Shown: positions 33,898 through 42,711 of the stretch, piece after piece
Numbering within the stretch: the stretch's first letter is position 1
Layout: each line of letters opens with the position of its first letter
Assembly (NCBI GenBank): GCA_020852925.1
Contig: JADYZU010000020.1
Span: forward strand, 1-64,000
Origin: Rubellimicrobium sp.
GTDB taxonomy: Bacteria; Pseudomonadota; Alphaproteobacteria; Rhodobacterales; Rhodobacteraceae
Direction of reading: 5' to 3'
Length of the DNA: 64,000 nucleotides
Made by a program: the position numbers and the translations under genes
The notes under the pieces: generated by a model
Seen by the model: the letters and a program-made list of their open reading frames with translations, nothing else
What the model was told of the DNA's origin: nothing
Databases searched by the model: none

Positions 33898-34503
33898 TCA
33901 GATCAGCAGAACCTGCGTCCCGACCTGGGCCAGTTCGAACAACTCGCGGATGTGCTGGTTGTAAAGGCCGATGCAGCCGTTCGACGACCGCCGCCCGATC
34001 TTGCGCGTGTCGTGGGTGCCGTGGATCCGGTAGGACGGCCACGACAGATACAGCGCGAGCGGCCCGAGCGGATTGCCCGGATCGCCGCCGGGAATCTCGC
34101 GCGGCCATTCGGGATTGCGCTCGATCATCGAGGGGGTGGGACGCCACACCGGATTCACCACCTTCTGGATCACCTCGGTGCGCCCGAGCCGGGTCAGATC
34201 CTCGGTCAGGGGCACGGACGTGGGATAGAGCCGGTAGGTTGCCCCGTCGGCCGACCAGAAATGCAGCGCCCGCGATTGAATGTCGCACAGGCAGGCGCCG
34301 TTGCGCAGGTCGCTGAAATAGCCGCGCCAGTCGAGCATCCGGAAGCTCGAGATGTTGCGCTGCACCTGACCGCCGGCACCTGATTCGAACTCGGTCGAAT
34401 TGTCCTGCGCCCGGGCCGTCCCGGTGGCCAGCGCCGCCCCGGTGGCCACGGTCGCGGCCAGGAACTCGCGTCGCCCGAACCGGGTGTCGTTGTTGCGGGT
34501 CAT
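33898..34503 (-). CDS. L,D-transpeptidase family protein (YkuD domain), Tat-exported paralog
   Basis: The 201-residue protein has a twin-arginine signal (FGRREFLAATVATGAAL) and the YkuD motif IHGTHDTRKIGRRSSNGCIG (H161, C177). Two extra cysteines (C71, C73) lie in the middle of the chain. It is a tandem paralog of the gene at 33202-33792 (105 bp apart), with the same order of motifs across the whole mature domain. An AGAGG site precedes the ATG. The role is periplasmic peptidoglycan cross-linking or protein anchoring; its specific substrate is unknown. It diverges from a CAP-domain lipoprotein gene. Confidence 0.93.
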   Translation of the reverse strand: MTRNNDTRFGRREFLAATVATGAALATGTARAQDNSTEFESGAGGQVQRNISSFRMLDWRGYFSDLRNGACLCDIQSRALHFWSADGATYRLYPTSVPLTEDLTRLGRTEVIQKVVNPVWRPTPSMIERNPEWPREIPGGDPGNPLGPLALYLSWPSYRIHGTHDTRKIGRRSSNGCIGLYNQHIRELFELAQVGTQVLLI

Positions 34504-34672
34504 CTTCTGCCTCTCGCCCGTCTCACATTGCCGTGTGGATGCCGCCTGATAAGGCCGGTGCCGCGCCCGCGCAATTCAATCCCGCGTGCGGTCGGCCAGG
34601 CATTGCCGATGCGCATTTGAAACGCTGCCGAAGGGCGGCTATGAGGGCGCGACTGCAAGGATGGGTGTGACG

Positions 34673-35185
34673 ATGCTGCGACGCAATGTTGTGATGATGG
34701 GGGCCGCTGTCGCGGGTCTTGCCGCCTGTGCGCGGCCGGCGGCGCGAATCGGTGCCGACGGCCTGCCCGAGGCTACCATCTTTCGCATCACCGATGCGGA
34801 TGCGCAGGTGATCCCCTACCGGATGCAGGAATCGATCAATACCCTGCGCCGTGCCGCCGGGGCGGGGTCGCTCCAGCTTGATGCGCAACTGACGGCCTCG
34901 GCCGCCACGCATTCGCGCGACATGGCGGTGCAGAACCGGCCCTGGCATTTCGGTTCGGACGGATCGTCGCCGGTGGACCGGCTGCGGCGCGTCGGCTATC
35001 CCGGGCAACTTGTCGGCGAGACCATCTCGGAAAGCTTCGAGGACGACATCTCGACCTTGGCGGCCTGGATGGATGCACGCGCCACGCGCGAGGTGATCAT
35101 GGACCCTTCGGCCACCCGGATGGGCATCGCCTGGTTTCAGGAACAGGGCGGCAAGATCTGGTGGACGCTGGTCCTTGGCCGCTGA
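34673..35185 (+). CDS. CAP domain lipoprotein
   Basis: The 170-residue protein begins with a lipoprotein signal peptide ending in the lipobox LAAC (C19). A CAP/SCP-like domain follows, with MQESINTLRRAAGAGSLQLD, AATHSRDMAVQNRPWHFGSD, DRLRRVGYPGQLVGETISES and ATRMGIAWFQEQGGKIWW. Bacterial CAP proteins are secreted or surface proteins of mostly unknown function; some bind cell-wall parts. I chose the ATG at 34673, which gives a clean signal peptide; an ATG at 34661 is possible. It lies among three L,D-transpeptidase genes, so a cell-wall role is a fair inference. Confidence 0.87.
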   Translation: MLRRNVVMMGAAVAGLAACARPAARIGADGLPEATIFRITDADAQVIPYRMQESINTLRRAAGAGSLQLDAQLTASAATHSRDMAVQNRPWHFGSDGSSPVDRLRRVGYPGQLVGETISESFEDDISTLAAWMDARATREVIMDPSATRMGIAWFQEQGGKIWWTLVLGR

Positions 35186-35205
35186 CTGCGGCAGGCTCCT
35201 GTCCG

Positions 35206-35715
35206 TCAGGGCAGGATCACCACCGTCGTGCCGACCGGCGTCATCGCATAGAGTTCCTCGATCTCTTCGTTGGTGATCGCCAGACAGCCGGCGGTCCAGT
35301 CCGGCTTGTTGCGCACCGAAGCCGGGGTGCCGTGAAAGAAGATGTCGCCCCCCGGGTTGCGCCCCTGTGACTGTGCATAGGCGCGATCGGCGTCGTTCGG
35401 ATAGGAGATGCCCACCGACAGGTGATACTGGCTGCGCGGGTTCTTGCGGTTGACGACGTAATAGCCTTCGGGCGTCTTGCCGTCGCCCTCGAACTGCTTG
35501 TGCCCCTCGGGCGAGAAGCCAAGCTGGAGATGCCAGGTCCGCAGCACGCGCTCGCCGCTCATCACCGCCATCTGGCGCCGGGCCTTCCAGGCCACGATCC
35601 CCGTCACCGGCGGTCCGTCATAGGAAAGAAGCCGGGGCATGTCGCCCCCCCGTGCGCAGCCGGCCAGCGCCGCCGCCCCCGCAAGTATCATGCCGCGCCT
35701 GTCCAGCATCGCCAT
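35206..35715 (-). CDS. L,D-transpeptidase family lipoprotein (YkuD domain)
   Basis: The 169-residue protein has a lipoprotein signal with lipobox LAGC (C20) and a YkuD domain. Motifs include KQFEGDGKTPEGYYVVNRKN, then DIFFHGTPASVRNKPDWTAG, CLAITNEE (H128, C144). It belongs to a different branch from the two Tat-exported enzymes at 33202-34503. Being lipidated, it should act at the outer leaflet of a membrane facing the periplasm. It is convergent with the CAP lipoprotein gene, 20 bp apart. Confidence 0.92.
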   Translation of the reverse strand: MAMLDRRGMILAGAAALAGCARGGDMPRLLSYDGPPVTGIVAWKARRQMAVMSGERVLRTWHLQLGFSPEGHKQFEGDGKTPEGYYVVNRKNPRSQYHLSVGISYPNDADRAYAQSQGRNPGGDIFFHGTPASVRNKPDWTAGCLAITNEEIEELYAMTPVGTTVVILP

Positions 35716-35826
35716 CGTCCCGTCTGCCCTGGCGGTCTTGCGCCGCCCGGCAAGGTTCTACCGCCTTTGACGCGTTCGGGAAAGCCGCAAGGGCGCCCCG
35801 TCCCGCTTCACGACTGCGTGAAGCAG

Positions 35827-37029
35827 TCAGCGCGCAAAACCGGCGACCGTCTCGACATGCGCCGACCAGCGGAACTGATCCACGACAAGGACCGGCGTCA
35901 TGCGATAGCCCGCCGCGATAAGCGTCGCGGCATCGCGGGCGAATGTGACGGGGTTGCAGGACACCATGGCGATCACCGGCACCGCCGAACGGGCCAGAGC
36001 CGCGACCTGCGCCTCGGCCCCGGCGCGGGGCGGGTCGATCACGGCGGCGTCGAACCGGCTCAGCTCTTCGGGCAGGAGGGGGCGGCGGAACAGGTCGCGC
36101 GCCTCGCCCGTCACCTGACCCAGGCCCGGCGCCTGACGCCAGCCGGCCAGAAGCGCGTCGATCATCGTCGCCTCGCCCTCGACCGCGTGGACGGTCGCGC
36201 CTTCGGCCAGAGGCAGGGCAAAGGTGCCGCATCCGGCGAACAGATCGACGATGCGGCGCGCGCCGCCCAGGATTTCCCGCACCCGCGCCAGCAGCGCCGC
36301 CTCGCCATGCGCGGTCGCCTGAAGAAAGGCCCCGGGCGGCGGCAGGACGCGGGCACGGCCGAAATGCTGGACCGGTGCCGCGCGCATCGACACCTGTTCT
36401 CCGTCCCAGACCACCCGGGCAATGGCGTGATCCGCCGCCCAGCGCGCCACTTCCTCGCGCAGGGCGCGGGTCAGGGGATGGCCGCCCTCGATTGCCACAT
36501 CCGGGCCTTCGCCGCTTTCGGTGACGACAAGGGCGACCTCTGATGTCCGGCTTGCGGCGATGCGCACCAACTCCTCGAGTGCCGGCAGCGCCCCGACCAG
36601 CGCGGGCGTCAGGATCCGGCAATCGGGAATCGCCACGATCCGGTCCGATCCGCGCCCGTGAAAGCCCAGGGTCACGCCCCCCTTCGTCCGCCGTCCCGAA
36701 AGGCGCGCGCGCCGGCGCGACCGGGGGGACGATGTGGTGACGCCAAGGATCGCGCCCTCGATCCCCCGCGCGACAAGGGCGCGGCGCACGATATCAGCCT
36801 TCCACCCGGCAACGAATTCCTCCGAGGCGTGCTGCATCGCACAGCCGCCACAGCCCCGGTAATGCCGGCAGGGCGGCGCCACCCGCGCGATCGAGGGTGT
36901 CAGGATGCGGACGCTGCCATCGGGACGCGGTTCGACCACCTCGCCCGGAAGGGTCCGCGCGACAAGGGTGCCGTCGCCGGTGCGGCCCATCCCGTGGTGG
37001 GTGACTCCCTCGATGGACAGCGCGGTCAT
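35827..37029 (-). CDS. 23S rRNA (uracil-5-)-methyltransferase RlmD/TrmA family
   Basis: The 400-residue protein has an iron-sulfur type cysteine cluster (CRHYRGCGGCAMQH), the SAM-binding motif IVDLFAGCGTFALPLAEGAT and the catalytic motif MVSCNPVTFARDAATL. This set is typical of RumA/RlmD-like uracil methyltransferases that use C5 methylation of rRNA or tRNA. Its start overlaps the stop of the upstream ABC exporter gene by 4 bp (ATGA), an unusual pairing. The exact RNA target is not determined. Confidence 0.88.
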   Translation of the reverse strand: MTALSIEGVTHHGMGRTGDGTLVARTLPGEVVEPRPDGSVRILTPSIARVAPPCRHYRGCGGCAMQHASEEFVAGWKADIVRRALVARGIEGAILGVTTSSPRSRRRARLSGRRTKGGVTLGFHGRGSDRIVAIPDCRILTPALVGALPALEELVRIAASRTSEVALVVTESGEGPDVAIEGGHPLTRALREEVARWAADHAIARVVWDGEQVSMRAAPVQHFGRARVLPPPGAFLQATAHGEAALLARVREILGGARRIVDLFAGCGTFALPLAEGATVHAVEGEATMIDALLAGWRQAPGLGQVTGEARDLFRRPLLPEELSRFDAAVIDPPRAGAEAQVAALARSAVPVIAMVSCNPVTFARDAATLIAAGYRMTPVLVVDQFRWSAHVETVAGFAR

Positions 37030-38903
37030 TGCGCCTCCCGGTCCCCGTTTGCGGCGGCATCCTCGGTAGCAAGGAACCCGCCCGACTGCCGTCGCCAGTA
37101 GCGCGCATAAAGCCCGCCCCTGGCAAGAAGGCTGTCATGCGTGCCTTCCTCGATGATCCGGCCATGGTCCATGACCACGATCCGGTCCATGCTGGCGATG
37201 GTGGACAGGCGGTGGGCGATGGCGATCACGGTCTTGCCCCGCATCGCCACCTCAAGCGCCGCCTGCACCTGGGCCTCGACCTCGGAATCGAGGGCGGATG
37301 TCGCTTCGTCCAGCACAAGGATCGGCGCATCCTTGAGGATCGCCCGGGCCAGCGCGAGGCGCTGCCGCTGCCCGCCCGAGAGTTTCACCCCCCGTTCGCC
37401 CAGTTGCGCGTCATAGCCCCGGCGCCCCTTGTGGTCCTGAAGGCCAAGGATGAAGTCATGCGCCTCGGCCTTGCGCGCGGCCTCCTCGACCTCGGCATCA
37501 GAGGCATCGGGGCGGCCGTAACGGATGTTCTCGCGCGCGGAGCGGTTGAACATCGCGGTGTCCTGCGTGACCATCGCGATCTGTCGGCGCAGGGATTCCT
37601 GCGTCACCTGGCGCACGTCATGCCCGCCGACCAGAACGCGCCCGGTTTCGGCATCGTAAAGCCGCAGGAGAAGCGCGACCAGCGTCGATTTCCCGGCACC
37701 CGAGGCGCCGACAAGGCCGATCTTCTCGCCCTTGCGGATGCTCAGCGATGCCCGCTGCAACCCGGCATGCGCGCGGCCATAACCGAACGAGACGTCGTCG
37801 AACACCACCTCGCCGGCAGTCGGCAGATGGATCGCGTCCGGGGCATCGGTCAGCGCGTGGGCCGGCGTGAGGGTGCGCATCCCGTCCTCGACCTCGCCAA
37901 GGTTGGCATACATGGTCATGAGCGAGAAACTGACCCATCCGGTCATCTGCGCGATGCGCAGCGCCACGGTGCCGGTCGCGGCGATGTCGCCCGAACTGGC
38001 CACACCCCGCGTCCAGAGCCAGACCGCCATGCCGACCATGAGCACCGGCAGCACCCCGGCGATCACCATCAGCCAGAACCGGAACGCGGTCGAGACCGAG
38101 CCGAACACAAGCGTGCGGTCACGATAGGTCTGCATCGCGCCGATGGCGGCCTGATCCTCGTAATCGTGATGGGCGAACAGTTTCACCGTGCGCATGTTGG
38201 TGATCGTGTCCACCACCTGCCCGGTGACATTGGCCCGCGCGGCGGCGCGCCCCATGGAATGCACGCGGATCGCCGGCATGGCCGAGCGGATGTAGAACAG
38301 ATAGCCGCCCAGCCAGATCAGGAGGAGCGCGCCGATCCGCCAGTCGATCGCCACCACGAGAAACAGCGTCGCCACGATCGAGGTGAGGGCAAAGACCACG
38401 GTATTGAGCAGCTCGACCGTGATGTCGGTCAGCGCGCGCGAAGTCTGCATCTGCTTTTGCGCGATGCGGCCGGCGAAATCGTTGTCGAAATAGGTGATCG
38501 ACTGGCCCATGGTCCAGCGATGCAGGCGCGACAGGACCAGCACCGACAGGTTCGGCGTCAGCACCACCGATTGCAGCGCCGCGTTCGCGCCAAAGGCCAG
38601 CGGCCGCAGCACAACCAGAAAAAAGGCGATCCCGGCGAATGCCCAGCCATGTCCGGTGAACAGCTTCGCCGGCCCGGCCGCTTCGGCCATGTCGATGACC
38701 AACCCGAGCAGCATGGCCGAAATCACCTCGGCCGACCCGGCAGCGGCGGCGGCCAGCGCGCCGATGGCCAGTGCAAAGCCCGTCCCCGCCAGCGACCAGC
38801 GGAAAAACGGCAGGATGCGCGCCGGCGGCGGACCGTCGGGTTCGCGAAAGGGGGCGATCCACGCGCCGATCCTCTGCCAGAAGGTTCCGGCAAGCACATT
38901 CAT
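37026..38903 (-). CDS. ABC transporter, fused permease and ATP-binding protein
   Basis: The 625-residue type I exporter half has an N-terminal six-helix membrane domain (about residues 30-330). The C-terminal nucleotide-binding domain has Walker A GLVGASGAGKSTLVALLLRL, signature LSGGQRQRLALARAIL and Walker B ILVLDEATSALD. The H-loop IAHRLST is intact. It exports a lipid, peptide or drug; the cargo is unknown. It is a close paralog of the gene at 39000-40838, which lies directly upstream, so the two may form a heterodimer. It overlaps the RNA methyltransferase gene by 4 bp. Confidence 0.93.
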   Translation of the reverse strand: MNVLAGTFWQRIGAWIAPFREPDGPPPARILPFFRWSLAGTGFALAIGALAAAAAGSAEVISAMLLGLVIDMAEAAGPAKLFTGHGWAFAGIAFFLVVLRPLAFGANAALQSVVLTPNLSVLVLSRLHRWTMGQSITYFDNDFAGRIAQKQMQTSRALTDITVELLNTVVFALTSIVATLFLVVAIDWRIGALLLIWLGGYLFYIRSAMPAIRVHSMGRAAARANVTGQVVDTITNMRTVKLFAHHDYEDQAAIGAMQTYRDRTLVFGSVSTAFRFWLMVIAGVLPVLMVGMAVWLWTRGVASSGDIAATGTVALRIAQMTGWVSFSLMTMYANLGEVEDGMRTLTPAHALTDAPDAIHLPTAGEVVFDDVSFGYGRAHAGLQRASLSIRKGEKIGLVGASGAGKSTLVALLLRLYDAETGRVLVGGHDVRQVTQESLRRQIAMVTQDTAMFNRSARENIRYGRPDASDAEVEEAARKAEAHDFILGLQDHKGRRGYDAQLGERGVKLSGGQRQRLALARAILKDAPILVLDEATSALDSEVEAQVQAALEVAMRGKTVIAIAHRLSTIASMDRIVVMDHGRIIEEGTHDSLLARGGLYARYWRRQSGGFLATEDAAANGDREAQ

Positions 38904-38970
38904 GGTTCATGTCCCGCTGTTTTCATGCGGCCCCCGGAGGCTGGCATGCGATCACCGGCCATCGTCACGG

Positions 38971-38995
38971 AAAACGCCGGCAGGTGCAACCTGCC
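38971..38995 (-). terminator. hairpin with T-run between the two ABC exporter genes
   Basis: On the minus strand GGCAGGT-TGC-ACCTGCC is followed a few bases later by TTTT. It sits just after the stop codon of the ABC gene at 39000-40838. It could end or reduce transcription before the second exporter gene. Confidence 0.55.
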
Positions 38996-38999
38996 CCGG

Positions 39000-40838
39000 C
39001 TATTCCGCCCCGTCACCCAGGAACCCGCCCGACTGTCGCGACCACAGCCGGGCATAGACCCCGCCCCGCGCAAGCAGCGCGTCATGGCTGCCGTCCTCGA
39101 TCACCTGTCCCTGATCGAGGACCACGATCCGGTCCATCTGCGCGATGGTGGACAGACGGTGCGCGATGGCGATCACGGTCTTGCCCTGCATCATGCCGTA
39201 AAGCGTCTGCTGGATCGCGGCCTCGACCTCGGAATCGAGGGCGGATGTCGCCTCGTCCAGCACCAGGATCGGCGCGTCCTTGAGGATGACCCGCGCCAGC
39301 GCGATGCGTTGCCTTTGCCCGCCCGAAAGTTTCACCCCCCGTTCGCCCACCTGCGCGTCATAGCCGCGCCGCCCCTCGCCATCCTCAAGCGCGAGGATGA
39401 AATCATGCGCCTCGGCGCGGCGCGCGGCCTCGATCATCTCGGCCTCGGTCGCCTCGGGGCGGCCATAGAGGATGTTGTCGCGCACCGACCGGTGCAGAAG
39501 CGCGCTGTCCTGCTGCACCATGCCGATGGCGCGACGCAGCGAATCCTGCGTCACATGGGCGATGTCCTGCCCGTCGATGAGAATCCTGCCCCCGTCCGGG
39601 TCGTAGAAACGCAGGATGAGTTTCACGAGCGTGGTCTTCCCCGCCCCCGACCGGCCGACCAGCCCCACCTTCTGCCCCGGTTCGATCACCAGATCGACCG
39701 GGCCAAGCCCGCCCGTCCGCCGCCCATAGCGATGGTCGAGGGCGCACAGCTCGATCCGGCCCGCGCGCAGATCCAGCGGACGCGCACCCGGCGCATCCAG
39801 AAGCGTGACCGGCTGGGCGATGGTCGCCATGCCCTCGACCACCACGCCAAGACTTTGGACAAGATTGGTCGTGGCCCACATGATCCAGTAGGTCAGGTTG
39901 TTCAGCCGCAGGACCAGCGCCGTGGTGGCAGCGACTGCGCCCACGGTGGTGGCGCCGACACTCCACAGCCACAGCGCCAGTGCCGCGACCGACACGATCA
40001 GAAGCCCGTTCAGCGCGGTCAGCGTCACGTCCATCGTGGTGATGATCCGCATTTCCCGCATCATCGCGGCGCGGGCGTCGGCGATCGCCTCGTGCGCGTA
40101 GCGGATTTCGCCGTCGTGATGCGCGAACATCTTGACCGCGTGAATGTTGGTATAACTGTCCACCACCCGCCCGGTGATGACCGACCGCGCATGGGACGAT
40201 GCCTCGGACGCGGGCGCGGCGCGGCGGACCGTCCAGCGCATGAGCGCAAGATACAGCAGCACCCACACCGCCAGCGGCACCAGCAGCATCCTGTCGGCAT
40301 CGGCCAGCATCACCATGGCGCCGATCAGCGTCGAGACGGCGAAGGTCACGGCATCAAGGCCCTGGAACACAACCTCGCCCACCGCAGGCGGGGTCTGCAT
40401 CACCCGGTTGGCGATCCGCCCGGCAAAGTCGTTCTCGAACCAGCCGACCGGCTGGCGCAGGACGTGGCGATGCGCCCGCCACCGCACCTGCGTGGCAAGG
40501 TTGGGAAAGATCGCATTGTGCAGAAGGGCGACATCGACGAACCCGACGAGCGGCCGCAGGATCAGGATGGCCGCAGCCACCAGCGCCACCTCGGTCCCGT
40601 GCGTGGGCCAGAATCCGTCAGGCGTGCTGGTCGAAAGGTAATCGACCACTCGCCCCACATACCAGACGATCGCCACATCGCCAAAGGCGACCGCGGCCTT
40701 GAACAGGACCGCAGCGACGATCACCCGACGAAAGCTGCCGATGAACTGCGCCAGAAACGGAAACAGCCGCGATGGCGGCCGGTCCTGCTGGGGATAGCGC
40801 GCAAACGGATCGACAAGCGTTTCAAAGAAACCGAACAT
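39000..40838 (-). CDS. ABC transporter, fused permease and ATP-binding protein (paralog)
   Basis: The 612-residue type I exporter half has an N-terminal membrane domain and a nucleotide-binding domain with Walker A GLVGRSGAGKTTLVKLILRF, signature LSGGQRQRIALARVIL and Walker B ILVLDEATSALD. All catalytic residues look intact. The ATG at 40838 gives the usual start MFGFFETLVDPFARYPQQ; an in-frame start 34 codons upstream is not supported. It is paralogous with the gene 96 bp downstream and, like many alphaproteobacterial pairs, may work with it as a heterodimeric exporter. The cargo is not known. Confidence 0.92.
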   Translation of the reverse strand: MFGFFETLVDPFARYPQQDRPPSRLFPFLAQFIGSFRRVIVAAVLFKAAVAFGDVAIVWYVGRVVDYLSTSTPDGFWPTHGTEVALVAAAILILRPLVGFVDVALLHNAIFPNLATQVRWRAHRHVLRQPVGWFENDFAGRIANRVMQTPPAVGEVVFQGLDAVTFAVSTLIGAMVMLADADRMLLVPLAVWVLLYLALMRWTVRRAAPASEASSHARSVITGRVVDSYTNIHAVKMFAHHDGEIRYAHEAIADARAAMMREMRIITTMDVTLTALNGLLIVSVAALALWLWSVGATTVGAVAATTALVLRLNNLTYWIMWATTNLVQSLGVVVEGMATIAQPVTLLDAPGARPLDLRAGRIELCALDHRYGRRTGGLGPVDLVIEPGQKVGLVGRSGAGKTTLVKLILRFYDPDGGRILIDGQDIAHVTQDSLRRAIGMVQQDSALLHRSVRDNILYGRPEATEAEMIEAARRAEAHDFILALEDGEGRRGYDAQVGERGVKLSGGQRQRIALARVILKDAPILVLDEATSALDSEVEAAIQQTLYGMMQGKTVIAIAHRLSTIAQMDRIVVLDQGQVIEDGSHDALLARGGVYARLWSRQSGGFLGDGAE

Positions 40839-40936
40839 CAGGCTTTTCCCCGGCACGGGATGGGACCGGGGCACCATCGGCCCCGGACAGGCCACACCCC
40901 GGCGTCCGTCCCGGTTATCGCAACCATCCGGTGCTG

Positions 40937-42115
40937 TCACGCCCCGGGCGGCAAGGGGGCGATGCGGGACAGGAGCGCCTCTCGGTCGGCGGCAAACCCG
41001 CCCGCGATCCAGTCCGCCTCGAGTCGGTCGAGCGTGGCGCCGATTTCCGCGCCCTTCAGCGCGGGCGGCAGATCGGCCGCGCGCAACGGAAATACCCGCG
41101 CCGCACCGTCGCGCATCCGGGCAAGGGCGTTCGCGTCGATCTCCTGTCCGGCCATCGCCGCGCGCAGGGCCAGGACATCGGCCCCATCCTCGGCCCCGAG
41201 GCGATAGCCGATCTCCTGCGCAGGCAGATCCGCCTCCATCGCGCAGGTCAGGCGGGTCAGGCGCCGCCCTTCGGCCCGCGACAGGCGCAGGCGATCCGCC
41301 GCCTCCTCGGCGCCCAGCGCGGCAAGGCGGCGGATCCAGTCGGGCGCCAGCCCGGCTGCCCCCTCGACATGGACCAGGACGGCCAGGGTCTGCGCCCCCG
41401 CCCCCGGCAGGATCCGCAGCAGCACCCCCGCCATCGCCATCGCCGCCACGGCGAGCGCGGGATCGGGCGCGCCCAGCAGCTTGCGCATCTCGCTGCCGAT
41501 GCGTTCGCGCGACAGCCCCTCGAGCCCGTCAAGCTCGGCCGCGCAGGCGGCCAGTCCCTCGGCGTCGATGCCGCCCTGCGGATCGCCATACCAGGCATGG
41601 AACCGGAAGAAGCGCAGGATGCGCAGGTAATCCTCGCGGATGCGGGTTCCGGCGTCGCCGATGAAGCGCAGCCGCCCCGCGGCGATGTCGTCAATGCCGG
41701 TTCCCAGCGGATCGCACACCGTGCCATCGGGCGCGGCATAGAGCGCATTCATGGTAAAATCGCGCCGCGCCGCATCTTCGTGCAGCGTGCCGCCGAAGGC
41801 GACCGTGGCATGACGGCCGCGGGTTTCCACGTCGCGGCGGAAGGTCGTCACCTCATGCGGCCGCCCGCCGGCGATCACGGTCACGGTTCCGTGATCAATA
41901 CCGGTCGCCACCGTGCGCAGCCCCGCCCGGCCGGCCAGCGCGATCACCTGTTCAGGCATCGCGTCCGTAGCGATGTCGATATCGCTGGCCCCCGCCCCGA
42001 TGAGCGCATTGCGCACGCAACCGCCGACGAACCAGGCCGCATGCCCGCCGGCCATGATCGCCGCCAGCACCGCCTGCGCATCGCGGTCCTGCACCCAGTC
42101 GGCGGTGATCCTCAT
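40937..42115 (-). CDS. cca: CCA tRNA nucleotidyltransferase
   Basis: The 392-residue class II enzyme adds or repairs the 3'-CCA end of tRNA. The N-terminal nucleotidyltransferase motif FVGGCVRNALIGAGASDIDI holds the metal-binding D45 and D47. The motifs GRHATVAFGGTLHEDAARRD, FTMNALYAAP and RIREDYLRILRFFRFHAWYG follow. The HD domain is absent, as in other alphaproteobacterial forms. Its ATG overlaps the stop of the upstream CoA pyrophosphatase by 4 bp. A poly(A) polymerase function is possible for this family but CCA addition is the usual role. Confidence 0.9.
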   Translation of the reverse strand: MRITADWVQDRDAQAVLAAIMAGGHAAWFVGGCVRNALIGAGASDIDIATDAMPEQVIALAGRAGLRTVATGIDHGTVTVIAGGRPHEVTTFRRDVETRGRHATVAFGGTLHEDAARRDFTMNALYAAPDGTVCDPLGTGIDDIAAGRLRFIGDAGTRIREDYLRILRFFRFHAWYGDPQGGIDAEGLAACAAELDGLEGLSRERIGSEMRKLLGAPDPALAVAAMAMAGVLLRILPGAGAQTLAVLVHVEGAAGLAPDWIRRLAALGAEEAADRLRLSRAEGRRLTRLTCAMEADLPAQEIGYRLGAEDGADVLALRAAMAGQEIDANALARMRDGAARVFPLRAADLPPALKGAEIGATLDRLEADWIAGGFAADREALLSRIAPLPPGA

Positions 42116-42711
42116 GACCTTGCCCTTTCGGCGAGGGACCGCAGGATGCGCGCCGTTGCCCCCCAGATGTAATAGGGCCCCCAGGGAACGACAGGGTAAT
42201 GCCGCATGCGGCCCTGCCAGATCCGCCCCTCGACCCGGTAGCGCCCGGGATCCAGCAGATGTTTGAGCGGGACGCGGAACGCCTCGTCCACCTCGACCGG
42301 GGCAAGGTGGAACGTGAACGGCCGTTCGATCAGCCCGACAACCGGGATCACGCGAAAGCCGGTGACGGTCTCGTGCGCGGGAAGACGGCCCAGAAGGGTC
42401 ACGCGGTCGGACGGCAGGCCGATCTCCTCCTCGGCCTCGCGCAGCGCGGCGGCGGTCGCATCGGCATCGCCCGAATCCTGCCGCCCGCCGGGCAGCGCGA
42501 TCTGCCCCGGATGGTTGCGCAGTCCCGCCGAACGTTTGGTCAGGATCACTTCGGCGCGCGGTCCGGTCAGGTCGATCCCGACCAGCACCCCGGCAAGCCT
42601 GAGCGGACGCACGCCCGGCGCCAGACCGGGATCAAGGTCGAAATCCGAGGATTCCCCGCCCGGCTGTTCCAGCGCCCGGATCAGGCGCGCTCTGGCATCA
42701 GCCGGCGTCAA
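42112..42711 (-). CDS. CoA pyrophosphatase (NUDIX family, NudL/CoAse type)
   Basis: The roughly 199-residue protein carries the CoA pyrophosphatase motif LTKRSAGLRNHPGQIALPGG. The Nudix box RQDSGDADATAAALREAEEE follows with the aspartate variant typical of this subfamily. It hydrolyses CoA or its oxidised forms. No ATG is available in this frame at the expected position. I chose the TTG at 42711, which gives MTPADARARLIRAL and overlaps hslO by 14 bp; another TTG at 42765 would be a 54-bp longer start. It is followed by cca with a 4-bp overlap. Confidence 0.85.
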   Translation of the reverse strand: MTPADARARLIRALEQPGGESSDFDLDPGLAPGVRPLRLAGVLVGIDLTGPRAEVILTKRSAGLRNHPGQIALPGGRQDSGDADATAAALREAEEEIGLPSDRVTLLGRLPAHETVTGFRVIPVVGLIERPFTFHLAPVEVDEAFRVPLKHLLDPGRYRVEGRIWQGRMRHYPVVPWGPYYIWGATARILRSLAERARS

